Assembly (NCBI GenBank): GCA_019155185.1
Contig: CM032797.1
Span: 3,852,881-3,916,880 of the forward strand
Length of the DNA: 64,000 nucleotides
Reading direction: 5' to 3'
Origin: Beaufortia kweichowensis
Lineage: Eukaryota > Chordata > Actinopteri > Cypriniformes > Gastromyzontidae
Shown here: positions 1 through 14,792 of the stretch, in pieces
Layout of the letters: each line of letters begins with the position of its first letter
Numbering within the stretch: the first letter of the stretch is position 1
Notes under the pieces: model-generated
Database searches by the model: none
Seen by the model: only the letters and a program-made list of their open reading frames with translations
What the model was told of the DNA's origin: nothing
Translations under genes and position numbers: made by a program

Positions 1-361
1 CCTAGAGACTGCTTTGGCACTTCTTCCATCTGAACTACAGGAGGAGCTAAAATCAAGCATAGACATACTTCGTGAATCACCACCTGAAGGTATGGCATGA
101 CCTAAGGTTCTTTAAAGCATGTGGAAGGGGGAATGAAAGGCGTTGTCAGTTCCTCAGACAAAAGACCAAGAGCATTCTGAGAAAAAATCATGTTAATGTA
201 TGTTGTGTACAAGTGGCCTCCACCTGACAGATTTCTCTTTGTCTCTGCTTTACTTTAGACTGCACACTTCCTCCCCCGCTGGTGTTGTAAGTACTTAATC
301 GTTTGTAAATAAAGCCCATAGGAGGTTGTTTGTAACTGATATCTCTTTTCTAATTGCTTTG

Positions 362-392
<31 letters not shown>

Positions 393-3300
393 GTGCAAAG
401 AAACATCAGTGAATGGTGAGTAAAACACATGAATCTAAGGTTGTGGATTAACAGGATCTTATGAATTTGCAACAACATTCTGAATAGCTATAAAGTTGTG
501 TGCCTTATTGTTTTTTTTTCATTTGCAGAAGAGATTCTGTGTCAAGGTGTGGAAAGGTGAGTGTCAGTACAAATGTTAAATGAAAACGAGTTCAACTTCA
601 GAAATTTGTTAAATATGAAAGCATGCTTTTACTATTTGCAGTGGTCCACTCATGTCTGGGAATGAAGTGGGAGGGCCTTGTGACTTCAGCATCCCCATAT
701 ATGCCTGTTCTTCGGTAAGTGTTTTTCTCACCACATGCCAAATGCTTTTACTCGCGATAAGCCACGGCTCCCATCAAGTTCTTCGCTCCTCTAATTTCTT
801 AAATGTGTCCTCTCGTTCCAAGAATGTAACGCTGTCCTCCTCACGACCTTGCAACGCTGTTGACTTGCAATCTGCCGAACAGCACATCCTATGAAGTGGA
901 GATGTGGAAGCTTTTCTTCCAGAAGGTTGCAGGAGTGCTGGAAGGCGCTCTGTCAGAATACTCCGGTACACCGGTAGGCAAAATCCCCTTTTCTGAAACA
1001 AAAATAAAGCCCTGCCCTGCTGCCCGCTTATCACATGCCCCATTACTGTTACAGCCCCTGAACGACCTTCAGTCTACATCTCATGTTCTGGATGCCATCG
1101 GAGAGGTGAAAATCTACAACTTGAACGCTGCAGAGCTGACAGATGCGAGCTTCATTGGCACCTGGTTCAAGGAAAGGCTGAGGCCATTCTTGCCAGCAGT
1201 CTCTGGGGAACTTCTTTCCTGCCTTAGCTCCAAGAACTTCACTTGTGACACCTACCAAGTTGTGTAAGTTTACCAAGTGCTGTGAGAAACGGAAGGGATT
1301 TTTTGCAGCGCGGAAGTCTTGCAATTGTTAACACTCGCTGATCTTCACTGATTTAGGGTGCAGGCTCTCAGCACGCAGGCATCGCTCATGAGGTTGGAGA
1401 AAAAGCAGGCAGTCGTCAAAGGAATTCATCATTCCCTTCCTCTCCAGAGATGACCTAGCAGGTAATTAAAGCCACAACACTGTCTTGAGTGGATGTCTAT
1501 CGTGCTGCACAAGTTTAGGCAGTGTTTAGCAACTGGGCTGGTCACAGCTATTTCAGCTAGCTCACAGTTCAGTGGTGTTCTGATGAGTGTCCTTAATGCT
1601 TTGTGTGCAACCTAGATCCTGGCTGTCTTTTCGAAACTTCAAGCAGCAGTGACTGGCTCGAGAACAACTTTGGCCAATTCTCCAAATATGCCACCTTGGA
1701 GGATCTGCAGAATCTAAATGAGAATTTCTCCAGCGTGAGTAACCTTTTACTTGCACCAGTTGCCTGTGTGGACAATCAATTAATCAATAATTTCTTTATT
1801 AATGTTTATTGCTTTATCAGTGATAACATCTCTCCATGTTGTGTTTCAGTTTGGATCGTTGGAACTGCTGACTCCCAGCCAAGCAGCTGAACTCGTACTG
1901 AGCTCTGGAGCGCTGGACAACACCATTCAGATCAACGCTGTGTTCGGACCGCCTGGAAAGGCGACGCTTTCCAAAACGTGGATGAGTTTTTGACTGCTCT
2001 GGTCACAGCTCCTGAGGCAAGTTGAGCGGTTAAGCCTTCTGTGTAGAAGCCATGAAGAAGTACATGGCTTGCTTGAAATGACTTTGACGCTCTTGTGCTT
2101 GTGTCTCTGCAGATTCCTGATATCCCTCCTTCTGTAAGAGACGTAATGATGAAACGGACCTTTCTCATCATTCAAGTGAAGTTCCAGTACTTTGAGGTCG
2201 CTGACTGGGTTATGTGGTTCACCGTGAAGCTCACCCGAATCCTCTCCAGTTTCACCAAAGAAATGCTAATAACAGTCACAGCTAAAATGCACTGCACCAA
2301 CTACCACGTAATGTGAGTAACTATCCATCTGATCTTTAAGTGCAAAAGACTCCTATAGATCCTGATATATAAAGGCTTTGAATTTGGGTGCTGGCAGAAT
2401 CCTGTCAACATGTTCCTCTTATCACCCTCTGTGCCTTTCTGTTGCAGCGTTAAGGGACTGGACATGGTGTTCTTCCAAATGGAACCCGCCAGGAGGCAGG
2501 AGATAACCAATGTTCTGGTAGAACACCTGAAGAAGTTTGCCGCCCAATTTAATGCAGCAGGTAGATTTGCTGAAACTGTTGTTCCAGTGTTGCATAGTAG
2601 CATGCATTTGCAAATGTTGTTGGAGCTTACAGCTCCCTATAGCTGTTTGTCAGTATCACAGTGGGACACTAATGCAGGCACACCTTTCTTAAAAACAGGT
2701 TGCAAGCAGACTGTTCACAGTGATGCCGAATGGCTGGACATCAACCTGGGTCTGTTCACCACACTGGCCAGTTACTCTGACCTTAAGGACTTGAACATCA
2801 CTGTGGTAAAGTGCACACATCCTTTTCATGTTGCTATTGTCACGTTGAGTTAGTTTCCAGCCTTTAGGCAGCACTGCTTCTCATGCTCATAGAGAGGCAG
2901 AGAACAAAGCTCAGAGAGTCATGTACTGTGTCCTTGGTGGTGGGGTTTGTGTTCACCTTAGCTGGCAGTTCTGGAATCCCTCTCACCTGAGCAGAAAGCA
3001 GAGCTGCTGTTGGATCCGGCCCACAGGTGCTCTTGAAAATGAGGCCGTGGTGAAGGAGGTGTTGAGCAACATCCTAGAATCCCCAGACAAGGCGCAGCTA
3101 CAAGTGTTCTTTGACACGTTTGTGGAAGTCACAAAGGAGGTACGTTGTTTTTGTTTGAATGTAGGTATCTAACATGGCCTAGACCAGTGTTGTTTTTGAA
3201 TCAGGAAGCTACGCTACCAGTTCCTTATGTGGTTCTGAAATGGTTCTGTTCCCCCTCCCAGCAAAACATTAGCTACATCGCAAACACGGCTGTTCGAGAC

Positions 3301-3552
3301 ACAATGCTGAATATGACTTTGACGGCTCTTGCTCCCGTATTCCCCACCTTCCAAACCAGTGACTACGAACTGTGGTTTCAAGTCAATCTCGTGGTCCTGC
3401 TGGCTAGCTTCCGCCTTCAGTTCTGGTGGTGATCCCCACCAGCATCAGCTGTGACTCTTACAATGCAATGTGAGTGTGATTCCATTCCCTTTAAGTTTTA
3501 CCATGTTATAAAACGGGGTAAAAGATTAAAATTCTTTGGTTTGTTAAAACAG
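1..3552 (+). repeat. Array unit U1 (subfamily A), lacks first 9 bases of E1
   Basis: This is the first visible unit; the window opens inside exon E1, nine bases after its homologous start. All 15 exons can be recognised by comparison with U13. The (CT)n tract before E3 is short (362-388). Apparent frame breaks include one extra base in E6 near 840, an extra A in E8 near 1429 (gtcgtcaaaggaa), a net -1 in E10 near 1945-1960, an extra base in E14 near 3017, and a missing base in E15 near 3413. Most lie beside CG dinucleotides. Confidence 0.85.
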
Positions 3553-3923
3553 ATTGCAAGGCCTAGAGACTGCTTTGGCACTTCTTCCATCTGAACTACA
3601 GGAGGAGCTAAAATCAAGCATAGACATACTTCGTGAATCACCACCTGAAGGTATGGCATGACCTAAGGTTCTTTAAAGCATGTGGAAGGGGGAATGAAAG
3701 GCGTTGTCAGTTCCTCAGACAAAAGACCAAGAGCATTCTGAGAAAAAATCATGTTAATGTATGTTGTGTACAAGTGGCCTCCACCTGACAGATTTCTCTT
3801 TGTCTCTGCTTTACTTTAGACTGCACACTTCCTCCCCTGCTGGTGTTGTAAGTACTTAATCGTTTTGTAAATAAAGCCCATAGGAGGTTGTTTGTAACTG
3901 ATATCTCTTTTCTAATTGCTTTG

Positions 3924-4000
<77 letters not shown>

Positions 4001-7000
4001 ATTAGTGCAAAGAAAACATCAGTGAATGGTGAGTAAAACACATGAATCTAAGGTTGTGGATTAACAGGATCTTATGAATTTGCAACAACATTCTGAATAG
4101 CTATAAAGTTGTGTGCCTTATTGTTTTTTTTCTTCATTTGCAGAAGAGATTCTGTGTCAAGGTGTGGAAAGGTGAGTGTCAGTACAAATGTTAAATGAAA
4201 ACGAGTTCAACTTCAGAAATTTGTTAAATATGAAAGCATGCTTTTACTATTTGCAGTGGTCCACTCATGTCTGGGAATGAAGTGGGAGGGCCTTGTGACT
4301 TCAGCATCCCCATATATGCCTGTTCTTCGGTAAGTGTTTTTCTCACCACATGCCAAATGCTTTTACTCGCGATAAGCCACGGCTCCCATCAAGTTCTTCG
4401 CTCCTCTAATTTCTTAAATGTGTCCTCTCGTTCCAAGAATGTAACGCTGTCCTCCGCCGACCTTGCAACGCTGTTGACTTGCAATCTGCCGAACAGCACA
4501 TCCTATGAAGTGGAGATGTGGAAGCTTTTCTTCCAGAAGGTTGCAGGAGTGCTGGAAGGCGCTCTGTCAGAATACTCCGGTACACCGGTAGGCAAAATCC
4601 CCCTTTTCTGAAACAAAATAAAGCCCTGCCCTGCTGCCCGCTTATCACATGCCCCATTACTGTTACAGCCCCTGAACGACCTTCAGTCTACATCTCATGT
4701 TCTGGATGCCATCGGAGAGGTGAAAATCTACAACTTGAACGCTGCAGAGCTGACAGATGCGAGCTTCATTGGCACCTGGTTCAAGGAAAGGCTGAGGCCA
4801 TTCTTGCCAGCAGTCTCTGGGGAACTTCTTTCCTGCCTTAGCTCCAAGAACTTCACTTGTGACACCTACCAAGTTGTGTAAGTTTACCAAGTGCTGTGAG
4901 AAACGGGAAGGGATTTTTTTGCAGCGTGAAGTCTTGCAATTGTTAACACTCGCTGATCTTCACTGATTTAGGGTGCAGGCTCTCAGTACGCAGGCATCGC
5001 TCATGAGGTTGGAGAAAAAGCAGGCAGTCGTCAAGGAATTCATCATTCCCTTCCTCTCCAGAGATGACCTAGCAGGTAATTAAAGCCACAACACTGTCTT
5101 GAGTGGATGTCTATCGTGCTGCACAAGTTTAGGCAGTGTTTAGCAACTGGGCTGGTCACAGCTATTTCAGCTAGCTCACAGTTCAGTGGTGTTCTGATGA
5201 GTGTCCTTAATGCTTTGTGTGCAACCTAGATCCTGGCTGTCTTTTCGAAACTTCAAGCAGCAGTGACTGGCTCGAGAACAACTTTGGCCAATTCTCCAAA
5301 TATGCCACCTTGGAGGATCTGCAGAATCTAAATGAGAATTTCTCCAGCGTGAGTAACCTTTTACTTGCACCAGTTGCCTGTGTGGACAATCAATTAATCA
5401 ATAATTTCTTTATTAATGTTTATTGCTTTATCAGTGATAACATCTCTCCATGTTGTGTTTCAGTTTGGATCGTTGGAACTGCTGACTCCCAGCCAAGCAG
5501 CTGAACTCGTACTGAGCTCTGGAGCTGGACAACACCATTCAGATCAACGCTGTGTTCGACCGCCTGGAGAAAGGCGACGCTTTCAAAACGTGGATGAGTT
5601 TTGACTGCTCTGGTCACAGCTCCTGAGGCAAGTTGAGCGGTTAAGCCTTCTGTGTAGAAGCCATGAAGAAGTACATGGCTTGCTTGAAATGACTTTGACG
5701 CTCTTGTGCTTGTGTCTCTGCAGATTCCTGATATCCCTCCTTCTGTAAGAGACGTAATGATGAAACGGACCTTTCTCATCATTCAAGTGAAGTTCCAGTA
5801 CTTTGAGGTCGCTGACTGGGTTATGTGGTTCACCGTGAAGCTCACCCGAATCCTCTCCAGTTTCACCAAAGAAATGCTAATAACAGTCACAGCTAAAATG
5901 CACTGCACCAACTACCACGTAATGTGAGTAACTATCCATCTGATCTTTAAGTGCAAAAGACTCCTATAGATCCTGATATATAAAGGCTTTGAATTTGGGT
6001 GCTGGCAGAATCCTGTCAACATGTTCCTCTTATCACCCTCTGTGCCTTTCTGTTGCAGCGCTAAGGGACTGGACATGGTGTTCTTCCAAATGGAACCCGC
6101 CAGGAGGCAGGAGATAACCAATGTTCTGGTAGAACACCTGAAGAAGTTTGCCGCCCAATTTAATGCAGCAGGTAGATTTGCTGAAACTGTTGTTCCAGTG
6201 TTGCATAGTAGCATGCATTTGCAAATGTTGTTGGAGCTTACAGCTCCCTATAGCTGTTTGTCAGTATCACAGTGGGACACTAATGCAGGCACACCTTTCT
6301 TAAAAACAGGTTGCAAGCAGACTGTTCACAGTGATGCCGAATGGCTGGACATCAACCTGGGTCTGTTCACCACACTGGCCAGTTACTCTGACCTTAAGGA
6401 CTTGAACATCACTGTGGTAAAGTGCACACATCCTTTTCATGTTGCTATTGTCACGCTTGAGTTAGTTTCCAGCCTTTAGGCAGCACTGCTTCTCATGCTC
6501 ATAGAGAGGCAGAGAACAAAGCTCAGAGAGTCATGTACTGTGTCCTTGGTGGTGGGGTTTGTGTTCACCTTAGCTGGCAGTTCTGGAATCCCACTCTCAC
6601 CTGAGCAGAAAGCAGAGCTGCTGTTGGATCCGTCCACAGGTGCTCTTGAAAATGAGGCCGTGGTGAAGGAGGTGTTGAGCAACATCCTAGAATCCCCAGA
6701 CAAGGCGCAGCTACAAGTGTTCTTTGACACGTTTGTGGAAGTCACAAAGGAGGTACGTTGTTTTTGTTTGAATGTAGGTATCTAACATGGCCTAGACCAG
6801 TGTTGTTTTTGAATCAGGAAGCTACGCTACCAGTTCCTTATGTGGTTCTGAAATGGTTCTGTTCCCCTCCCAGCAAAACATTAGCTACATCGCAAAACAC
6901 GGCTGTTCGAGACACAATGCTGAATATGACTTTGACGGCTCTTGCTCCCGTATTCCCCACCTTCCAAACCAGTGACTACTTAACTGTGGTTTCAAGTCAA

Positions 7001-7555
7001 TCTCGTGGTCCTGCTGGCTAGCTTCCGGCCTTCAGTTCTGGTGGTGATCCCCACCAGCATCAGCTGTGACTCTTACAATGCAATGTGAGTGTGATTCCAT
7101 TCCCTTTAAGTTTTACCATGTTATAAAACGGGGTAAAAGATTAAAATTCTTTGGTTTGTTAAAACAGATTGCAAGGCCTAGAGACTGCTTTGGCACTTCT
7201 TCCATCTGAACTACAGGAGGAGCTAAAATCAAGCATAGACATACTTCGTGAATCACCACCTGAAGGTATGGCATGACCTAAGGTTCTTTAAAGCATGTGG
7301 AAGGGGAATGAAAGCGTTGTCAGTTCCTCAGACAAAAGACCAAGAGCATTCTGAGAAAAAATCATGTTAATGTATGTTGTGTACAAGTGGCCTCCACCTG
7401 ACAGATTTCTCTTTGTCTCTGCTTTACTTTAGACTGCACACTTCCTCCCCTGCTGGTGTTGTAAGTACTTAATCGTTTGTAAATAAAGCCCATAGGAGGT
7501 TGTTTGTAACTGATATCTCTTTTCTAATTGCTTTGCATTCTGTCTCTCTCTCTGA

Positions 7556-7627
<72 letters not shown>

Positions 7628-10600
7628 ATTAGTGCAAAGAAACATCAGTGAATGGTGAGTAAAACACATGAATCTAAGGTTGTGGATTAACAGGATCTTA
7701 TGAATTTGCAACAACATTCTGAATAGCTATAAAGTTGTGTGCCTTATTGTTTTTTTCTTCATTTGCAGAAGAGATTCTGTGTCAAGGTGTGGAAAGGTGA
7801 GTGTCAGTACAAATGTTAAATGAAAACGAGTTCAACTTCAGAAATTTGTTAAATATGAAAGCATGCTTTTACTATTTGCAGTGGTCCACTCATGTCTGGG
7901 AATGAAGTGGGAGGGCCTTGTGACTTCAGCATCCCCATATATGCCTGTTCTTCGGTAAGTGTTTTTCTCACCACATGCCAAATGCTTTTACTCGCGATAA
8001 GCCACGGCTCCCATCAAGTTCTTCGCTCCTCTAATTTCTTAAATGTGTCCTCTCGTTCCAAGAATGTAACGCTGTCCTCCGCCGACCTTGCAACGCTGTT
8101 GACTTGCAATCTGCCGAACAGCACATCCTATGAAGTGGAGATGTGGAAGCTTTTCTTCCAGAAGGTTGCAGGAGTGCTGGAAGGCGCTCTGTCAGAATAC
8201 TCCGGTACACCGGTAGGCAAAATCCCCCTTTTCTGAAACAAAAATAAAGCCCTGCCCTGCTGCCCGCTTATCACATGCCCCATTACTGTTACAGCCCCTG
8301 AACGACCTTCAGTCTACATCTCATGTTCTGGATGCCATCGGAGAGGTGAAAATCTACAACTTGAACGCTGCAGAGCTGACAGATGCGAGCTTCATTGGCA
8401 CCTGGTTCAAGGAAAGGCTGAGGCCATTCTTGCCAGCAGTCTCTGGGGAACTTCTTTCCTGCCTTAGCTCCAAGAACTTCACTTGTGACACCTACCAAGT
8501 TGTGTAAGTTTACCAAGTGCTGTGAGAAACGGGAAGGGATTTTTTTGCAGCGTGAAGTCTTGCAATTGTTAACACTCGCTGATCTTCACTGATTTAGGGT
8601 GCAGGCTCTCAGTACGCAGGCATCGCTCATGAGGTTGGAGAAAAAGCAGGCAGTCGTCAAGGAATTCATCATTCCCTTCCTCTCCAGAGATGACCTAGCA
8701 GGTAATTAAAGCCACAACACTGTCTTGAGTGGATGTCTATCGTGCTGCACAAGTTTAGGCAGTGTTTAGCAACTGGGCTGGTCACAGCTATTTCAGCTAG
8801 CTCACAGTTCAGTGGTGTTCTGATGAATGTCCTTAATGCTTTGTGTGCAACCTAGATCCTGGCTGTCTTTTGAAACTTCAAGCAGCAGTGACTGGCTCGA
8901 GAACAACTTTGGCCAATTCTCCAAATATGCCACCTTGGAGGATCTGCAGAATCTAAATGAGAATTTCTCCAGCGTGAGTAACCTTTTACTTGCACCAGTT
9001 GCCTGTGTGGACAATCAATTAATCAATAATTTCTTTATTAATGTTTATTGCTTTATCAGTGATAACATCTCTCCATGTTGTGTTTCAGTTTGGATCGTTG
9101 GAACTGCTGACTCCCAGCCAAGCAGCTGAACTCGTACTGAGCTCTGGAGCGCTGGACAACACCATTCAGATCAACGCTGTGTTCGACCGCCTGGAGAAAG
9201 GCGACGCTTTCCAAAACGTGGATGAGTTTTTGACTGCTCTGGTCACAGCTCCTGAGGCAAGTTGAGCGTTAAGCCTTCTGTGTAGAAGCCATGAAGAAGT
9301 ACATGGCTTGCTTGAAATGACTTTGACGCTCTTGTGCTTGTGTCTCTGCAGATTCCTGATATCCCTCCTTCTGTAAGAGACGTAATGATGAAACGGACCT
9401 TTCTCATCATTCAAGTGAAGTTCCAGTACTTTGAGGTCGCTGACTGGGTTATGTGGTTCACCGTGAAGCTCACCCGAATCCTCTCCAGTTTCACCAAAGA
9501 AATGCTAATAACAGTCACAGCTAAAATGCACTGCACCAACTACCACGTAATGTGAGTAACTATCCATCTGATCTTTAAGTGCAAAAGACTCCTATAGATC
9601 CTGATATATAAAGGCTTTGAATTTGGGTGCTGGCAGAATCCTGTCAACATGTTCCTCTTATCACCCTCTGTGCCTTTCTGTTGCAGCGTTAAGGGACTGG
9701 ACATGGTGTTCTTCCAAATGGAACCCGCCAGGAGGCAGGAGATAACCAATGTTCTGGTAGAACACCTGAAGAAGTTTGTCGCCCAATTTAATGCAGCAGG
9801 TAGATTTGCTGAAACTGTTGTTCCAGTGTTGCATAGTAGCATGCATTTGCAAATGTTGTTGGAGCTTACAGCTCCCTATAGCTGTTTGTCAGTATCACAG
9901 TGGGACACTAATGCAGGCACACCTTTCTTAAAAACAGGTTGCAAGCAGACTGTTCACAGTGATGCCGAATGGCTGGACATCAACCTGGGTCTGTTCACCA
10001 CACTGGCCAGTTACTCTGACCTTAAGGACTTGAACATCACTGTGGTAAAGTGCACACATCCTTTTCATGTTGCTATTGTCACGTTGAGTTAGTTTCCAGC
10101 CTTTAGGCAGCACTGCTTCTCATGCTCATAGAGAGGCAGGGAACAAAGCTCAGAGAGTCATGTACTGTGTCCTTGGTGGTGGGGTTTGTGTTCACCTTAG
10201 CTGGCAGTTCTGGAATCCCTCTCACCTGAGCAGAAAGCAGAGCTGCTGTTGGATCCGGCCCACAGGTGCTCTTGAAAATGAGGCCGTGGTGAAGGAGGTG
10301 TTGAGCAACATCCTAGAATCCCCAGACAAGGCGCAGCTACAAGTGTTCTTTGACACGTTTGTGGAAGTCACAAAGGAGGTACGTTGTTTTTGTTTGAATG
10401 TAGGTATCTAACATGGCCTAGACCAGTGTTGTTTTTGAATCAGGAAGCTACGCTACCAGTTCCTTATGTGGTTCTGAAATGGTTCTGTTCCCCCTCCCAG
10501 CAAAACATTAGCTACATCGCAAACACGGCTGTTCGAGACACAATGCTGAATATGACTTTGACGGCTCTTGCTCCCGTATTCCCCACCTTCCAAACCAGTG

Positions 10601-11145
10601 ACTACTTAACTGTGGTTTCAAGTCAATCTCGTGGTCCTGCTGGCTAGCTTCCGGCCTTCAGTTCTGGTGGTGATCCCCACCAGCATCAGCTGTGACTCTT
10701 ACAATGCAATGTGAGTGTGATTCCATTCCCTTTAAGTTTTACCATGTTATAAAACGGGGTAAAAGATTAAAATTCTTTGGTTTGTTAAAACAGATTGCAA
10801 GGCCTAGAGACTGCTTTGGCACTTCTTCCATCTGAACTACAGGAGGAGCTAAAATCAAGCATAGACATACTGTGAATCACCACCTGAAGGTATGGCATGA
10901 CCTAAGGTTCTTTAAAGCATGTGGAAGGGGAATGAAAAGCGTTGTCAGTTCCTCAGACAAAAGACCAAGAGCATTCTGAGAAAAATCATGTTAATGTATG
11001 TTGTGTACAAGTGGCCTCCACCTGACAGATTTCTCTTTGTCTCTGCTTTACTTTAGACTGCACACTTCCTCCCCTGCTGGTGTTGTAAGTACTTAATCGC
11101 TTGTAAATAAAGCCCATAGGAGGTTGGTAACTGATTTGTAACTGA

Positions 11146-11221
<76 letters not shown>

Positions 11222-14200
11222 ATTAGTGCAAAGAAACATCAGTGAATGGTGAGTAAAACACATGAATCTAAGGTTGTGGATTAACAGGATCTTATGAATT
11301 TGCAACAACATTCTGAATAGCTATAAAGTTGTGTGCCTTATTGTTTTTTCTTCATTTGCAGAAGAGATTCTGTGTCAAGGTGTGGAAAGGTGAGTGTCAG
11401 TACAAATGTTAAATGAAAACGAGTTCAACTTCAGAAATTTGTTAAATATGAAAGCATGCTTTTACTATTTGCAGTGGTCCACTCATGTCTGGGAATGAAG
11501 TGGGAGGGCCTTGTGACTTCAGCATCCCCATATATGCCTGTTCTTCGGTAAGTGTTTTTCTCACCACATGCCAAATGCTTTTACTCGCGATAAGCCACGG
11601 CTCCCATCAAGTTCTTCGCTCCTCTAATTTCTTAAATGTGTCCTCTCGTTCCAAGAATGTAACGCTGTCCTCCGGGCCGACCTTGCAACGCTGTTGACTT
11701 GCAATCTGCCAAACAGCACATCCTATGAAGTGGAGATGTGGAAGCTTTTCTTCCAGAAGGTTGCAGGAGTGCTGGAAGGCGCTCTGTCAGAATACTCCGT
11801 ACACCGTAGGCAAAATCCCCTTTTCTGAAACAAAAATAAAGCCCTGCCCTGCTGCCCGCTTATCACATGCCCCATTACTGTTACAGCCCCTGAACGACCT
11901 TCAGTCTACATCTCATGTTCTGGATGCCATCGGAGAGGTGAAAATCTACAACTTGAACGCTGCAGAGCTGACAGATGCGAGCTTCATTGGCACCTGGTTC
12001 AAGGAAAGGCTGAGGCCATTCTTGCCAGCAGTCTCTGGGGAACTTCTTTCCTGCCTTAGCTCCAAGAACTTCACTTGTGACACCTACCAAGTTGTGTAAG
12101 TTTACCAAGTGCTGTGAGAAACGGAAGGGATTTTTTGCAGCGTGAAGTCTTGCAATTGTTAACACTCGCTGATCTTCACTGATTTAGGTGCAGGCTCTCA
12201 GCACGCAGGCATCGCTCATGAGGTTGGAGAAAAAAGCAGGCAGTCGCCAAGGAATTCATCATTCCCTTCCTCTCCAGAGATGACCTAGCAGGTAATTAAA
12301 GCCACAACACTGTCTTGAGTGGATGTCTATCGTGCTGCACAAGTTTAGGCAGTGTTTAGCAACTGGGCTGGTCACAGCTATTTCAGCTAGCTCACAGTTC
12401 AGTGGTGTTCTGATGAATGTCCTTAATGCTTTGTGTGCAACCTAGATCCTGGCTGTCTTTTTCGAAACTTCAAGCAGCAGTGACTGGCTCGAGAACAACT
12501 TTGGCCAATTCTCCAAATATGCCACCTTGGAGGATCTGCAGAATCTAAATGAGAATTTCTCCAGCGTGAGTAACCTTTTACTTGCACCAGTTGCCTGTGT
12601 GGACAATCAATTAATCAATAATTTCTTTATTAATGTTTATTGCTTTATCAGTGATAACATCTCTCCATGTTGTGTTTCAGTTTGGATCGTTGGAACTGCT
12701 GACTCCCAGCCAAGCAGCTGAACTCGTACTGAGCTCTGGGCTGGACAACACCATTCAGATCAACGCTGTGTTCGACCGCCTGGAGAAAGGCGGCGCTTTC
12801 CAAAACGTGGATGAGTTTTGACTGCTCTGGTCACAGCTCCTGAGGCAAGTTGAGCGTTAAGCCTTCTGTGTAGAAGCCATGAAGAAGTACATGGCTTGCT
12901 TGAAATGACTTTGACGCCTTTGTGCTTGTGTCTCTGCAGATTCCTGATATCCCTCCTTCTGTAAGAGACGTAATGATGAAACGGACCTTTCTCATCATTC
13001 AAGTGAAGTTCCAGTACTTTGAGGTCGCTGACTGGGTTATGTGGTTCACCGTGAAGCTCACCCGAATCCTCTCCAGTTTCACCAAAGAAATGCTAATAAC
13101 AGTCACAGCTAAAATGCACTGCACCAACTACCACGTAATGTGAGTAACTATCCATCTGATCTTTAAGTGCAAAAGACTCCTATAGATCCTGATATATAAA
13201 GGCTTTGAATTTGGGTGCTGGCAGAATCCTGTCAACATGTTCCTCTTATCACCCTCTGTGCCTTTCTGTTGCAGCGTTAAGGGACTGGACATGGTGTTCT
13301 TCCAAATGGAACCCGCCCAGGAGGCAGGAGATAACCAATGTTCTGGTAGAACACCTGAAGAAGTTTGCCGCCCAATTTAATGCAGCAGGTAGATTTGCTG
13401 AAACTGTTGTTCCAGTGTTGCATAGTAGCATGCATTTGCAAATGTTGTTGGAGCTTACAGCTCCCTATAGCTGTTTGTCAGTATCACAGTGGGACACTAA
13501 TGCAGGCACACCTTTCTTAAAAACAGGTTGCAAGCAGACTGTTCACAGTGATGCCGAATGGCTGGACATCAACCTGGGTCTGTTCACCACACTGGCCAGT
13601 TACTCTGACCTTAAGGACTTGAACATCACTGTGGTAAAGTGCACACATCCTTTTCATGTTGCTATTGTCACGTTGAGTTAGTTTCAGCCTTTAGGCAGCA
13701 CTGCTTCTCATGCTCATAGAGAGGCAGAGAACAAAGCTCAGAGAGTCATGTACTGTGTCCTTGGTGGTGGGGTTTGTGTTCACCTTAGCTGGCAGTTCTG
13801 GAATCCCTCTCACCTGAGCAGAAAGCAGAGCTGCTGTTGGATCCGTCCACAGGTGCTCTTGAAAATGAGGCCGTGGTGAAGGAGGTGTTGAGCAACATCC
13901 TAGAATCCCCAGACAAGGCGCAGCTACAAGTGTTCTTTGACACGCTTGTGGAAGTCACAAAGGAGGTAATGTTGTTTTGTTTGAATGTAGGTATCTAACA
14001 TGGCCTAGACCAGTGTTGTTTTTGAATCAGGAAGCTACGCTACCAGTTCCTTATGTGGTTCTGAAATGGTTCTGTTCCCCTCCCAGCAAAACATTAGCTA
14101 CATCGCAAACACGGCTGTTCGAGACACAATGCTGAATATGACTTTGACGGCTCTTGCTCCCGTATTCCCCACCTTCCAAACCAGTGACTACTTAACTGTG

Positions 14201-14748
14201 GTTTCAAGTCAATCTCGTGGTCCTGCTGGCTAGCTTCCGCCTTCAGTTCTGGTGGTGATCCCCACCAGCATCAGCTGTGACTCTTACAATGCAATGTGAG
14301 TGTGATTCCATTCCCTTTAAGTTTTACCATGTTATAAAACGGGGTAAAAGATTAAAATTCTTTGGTTTGTTAAAACAGATTGCAAGGCCTAGAGACTGCT
14401 TTGGCACTTCTTCCATCTGAACTACAGGAGGAGCTAAAATCAAGCATAGACATACTTCGTGAATCACCACCTGAAGGTATGGCATGACCTAAGGTTCTTT
14501 AAAGCATGTGGAAGGGGAATGAAAAGCGTTGTCAGTTCCTCAGACAAAAGACCAAGAGCATTCTGAGAAAAAAATCATGTTAATGTATGTTGTGTACAAG
14601 TGGCCTCCACCTGACAGATTTCTCTTTGTCTCTGCTTTACTTTAGACTGCACACTTCCTCCCCTGCTGGTGTTGTAAGTACTTAATCGCTTGTAAATAAA
14701 GCCCATAGGAGGTTGTTTGTAACTGATATCTCTTTCTCTAATTGCTTT

Positions 14749-14792
<44 letters not shown>

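Noticed and set aside
860..1267. Single-exon reading across E6 and E7 as an independent 135-residue gene
   Set aside because: It reads through a clear GT-AG intron; the real frame of E6 differs and both exons belong to the array unit.
1927..2175. Minus-strand frames of 60-130 residues recurring in each unit
   Set aside because: They are antisense shadows of exons E10-E11; they recur only because the unit recurs.
3856..4041. Minus-strand frames rich in alternating Arg-Glu (also near 7469-7717, 11093-11311, 25416-25706, 48850-49215)
   Set aside because: They are translations of the (CT)n microsatellites and have no family support.
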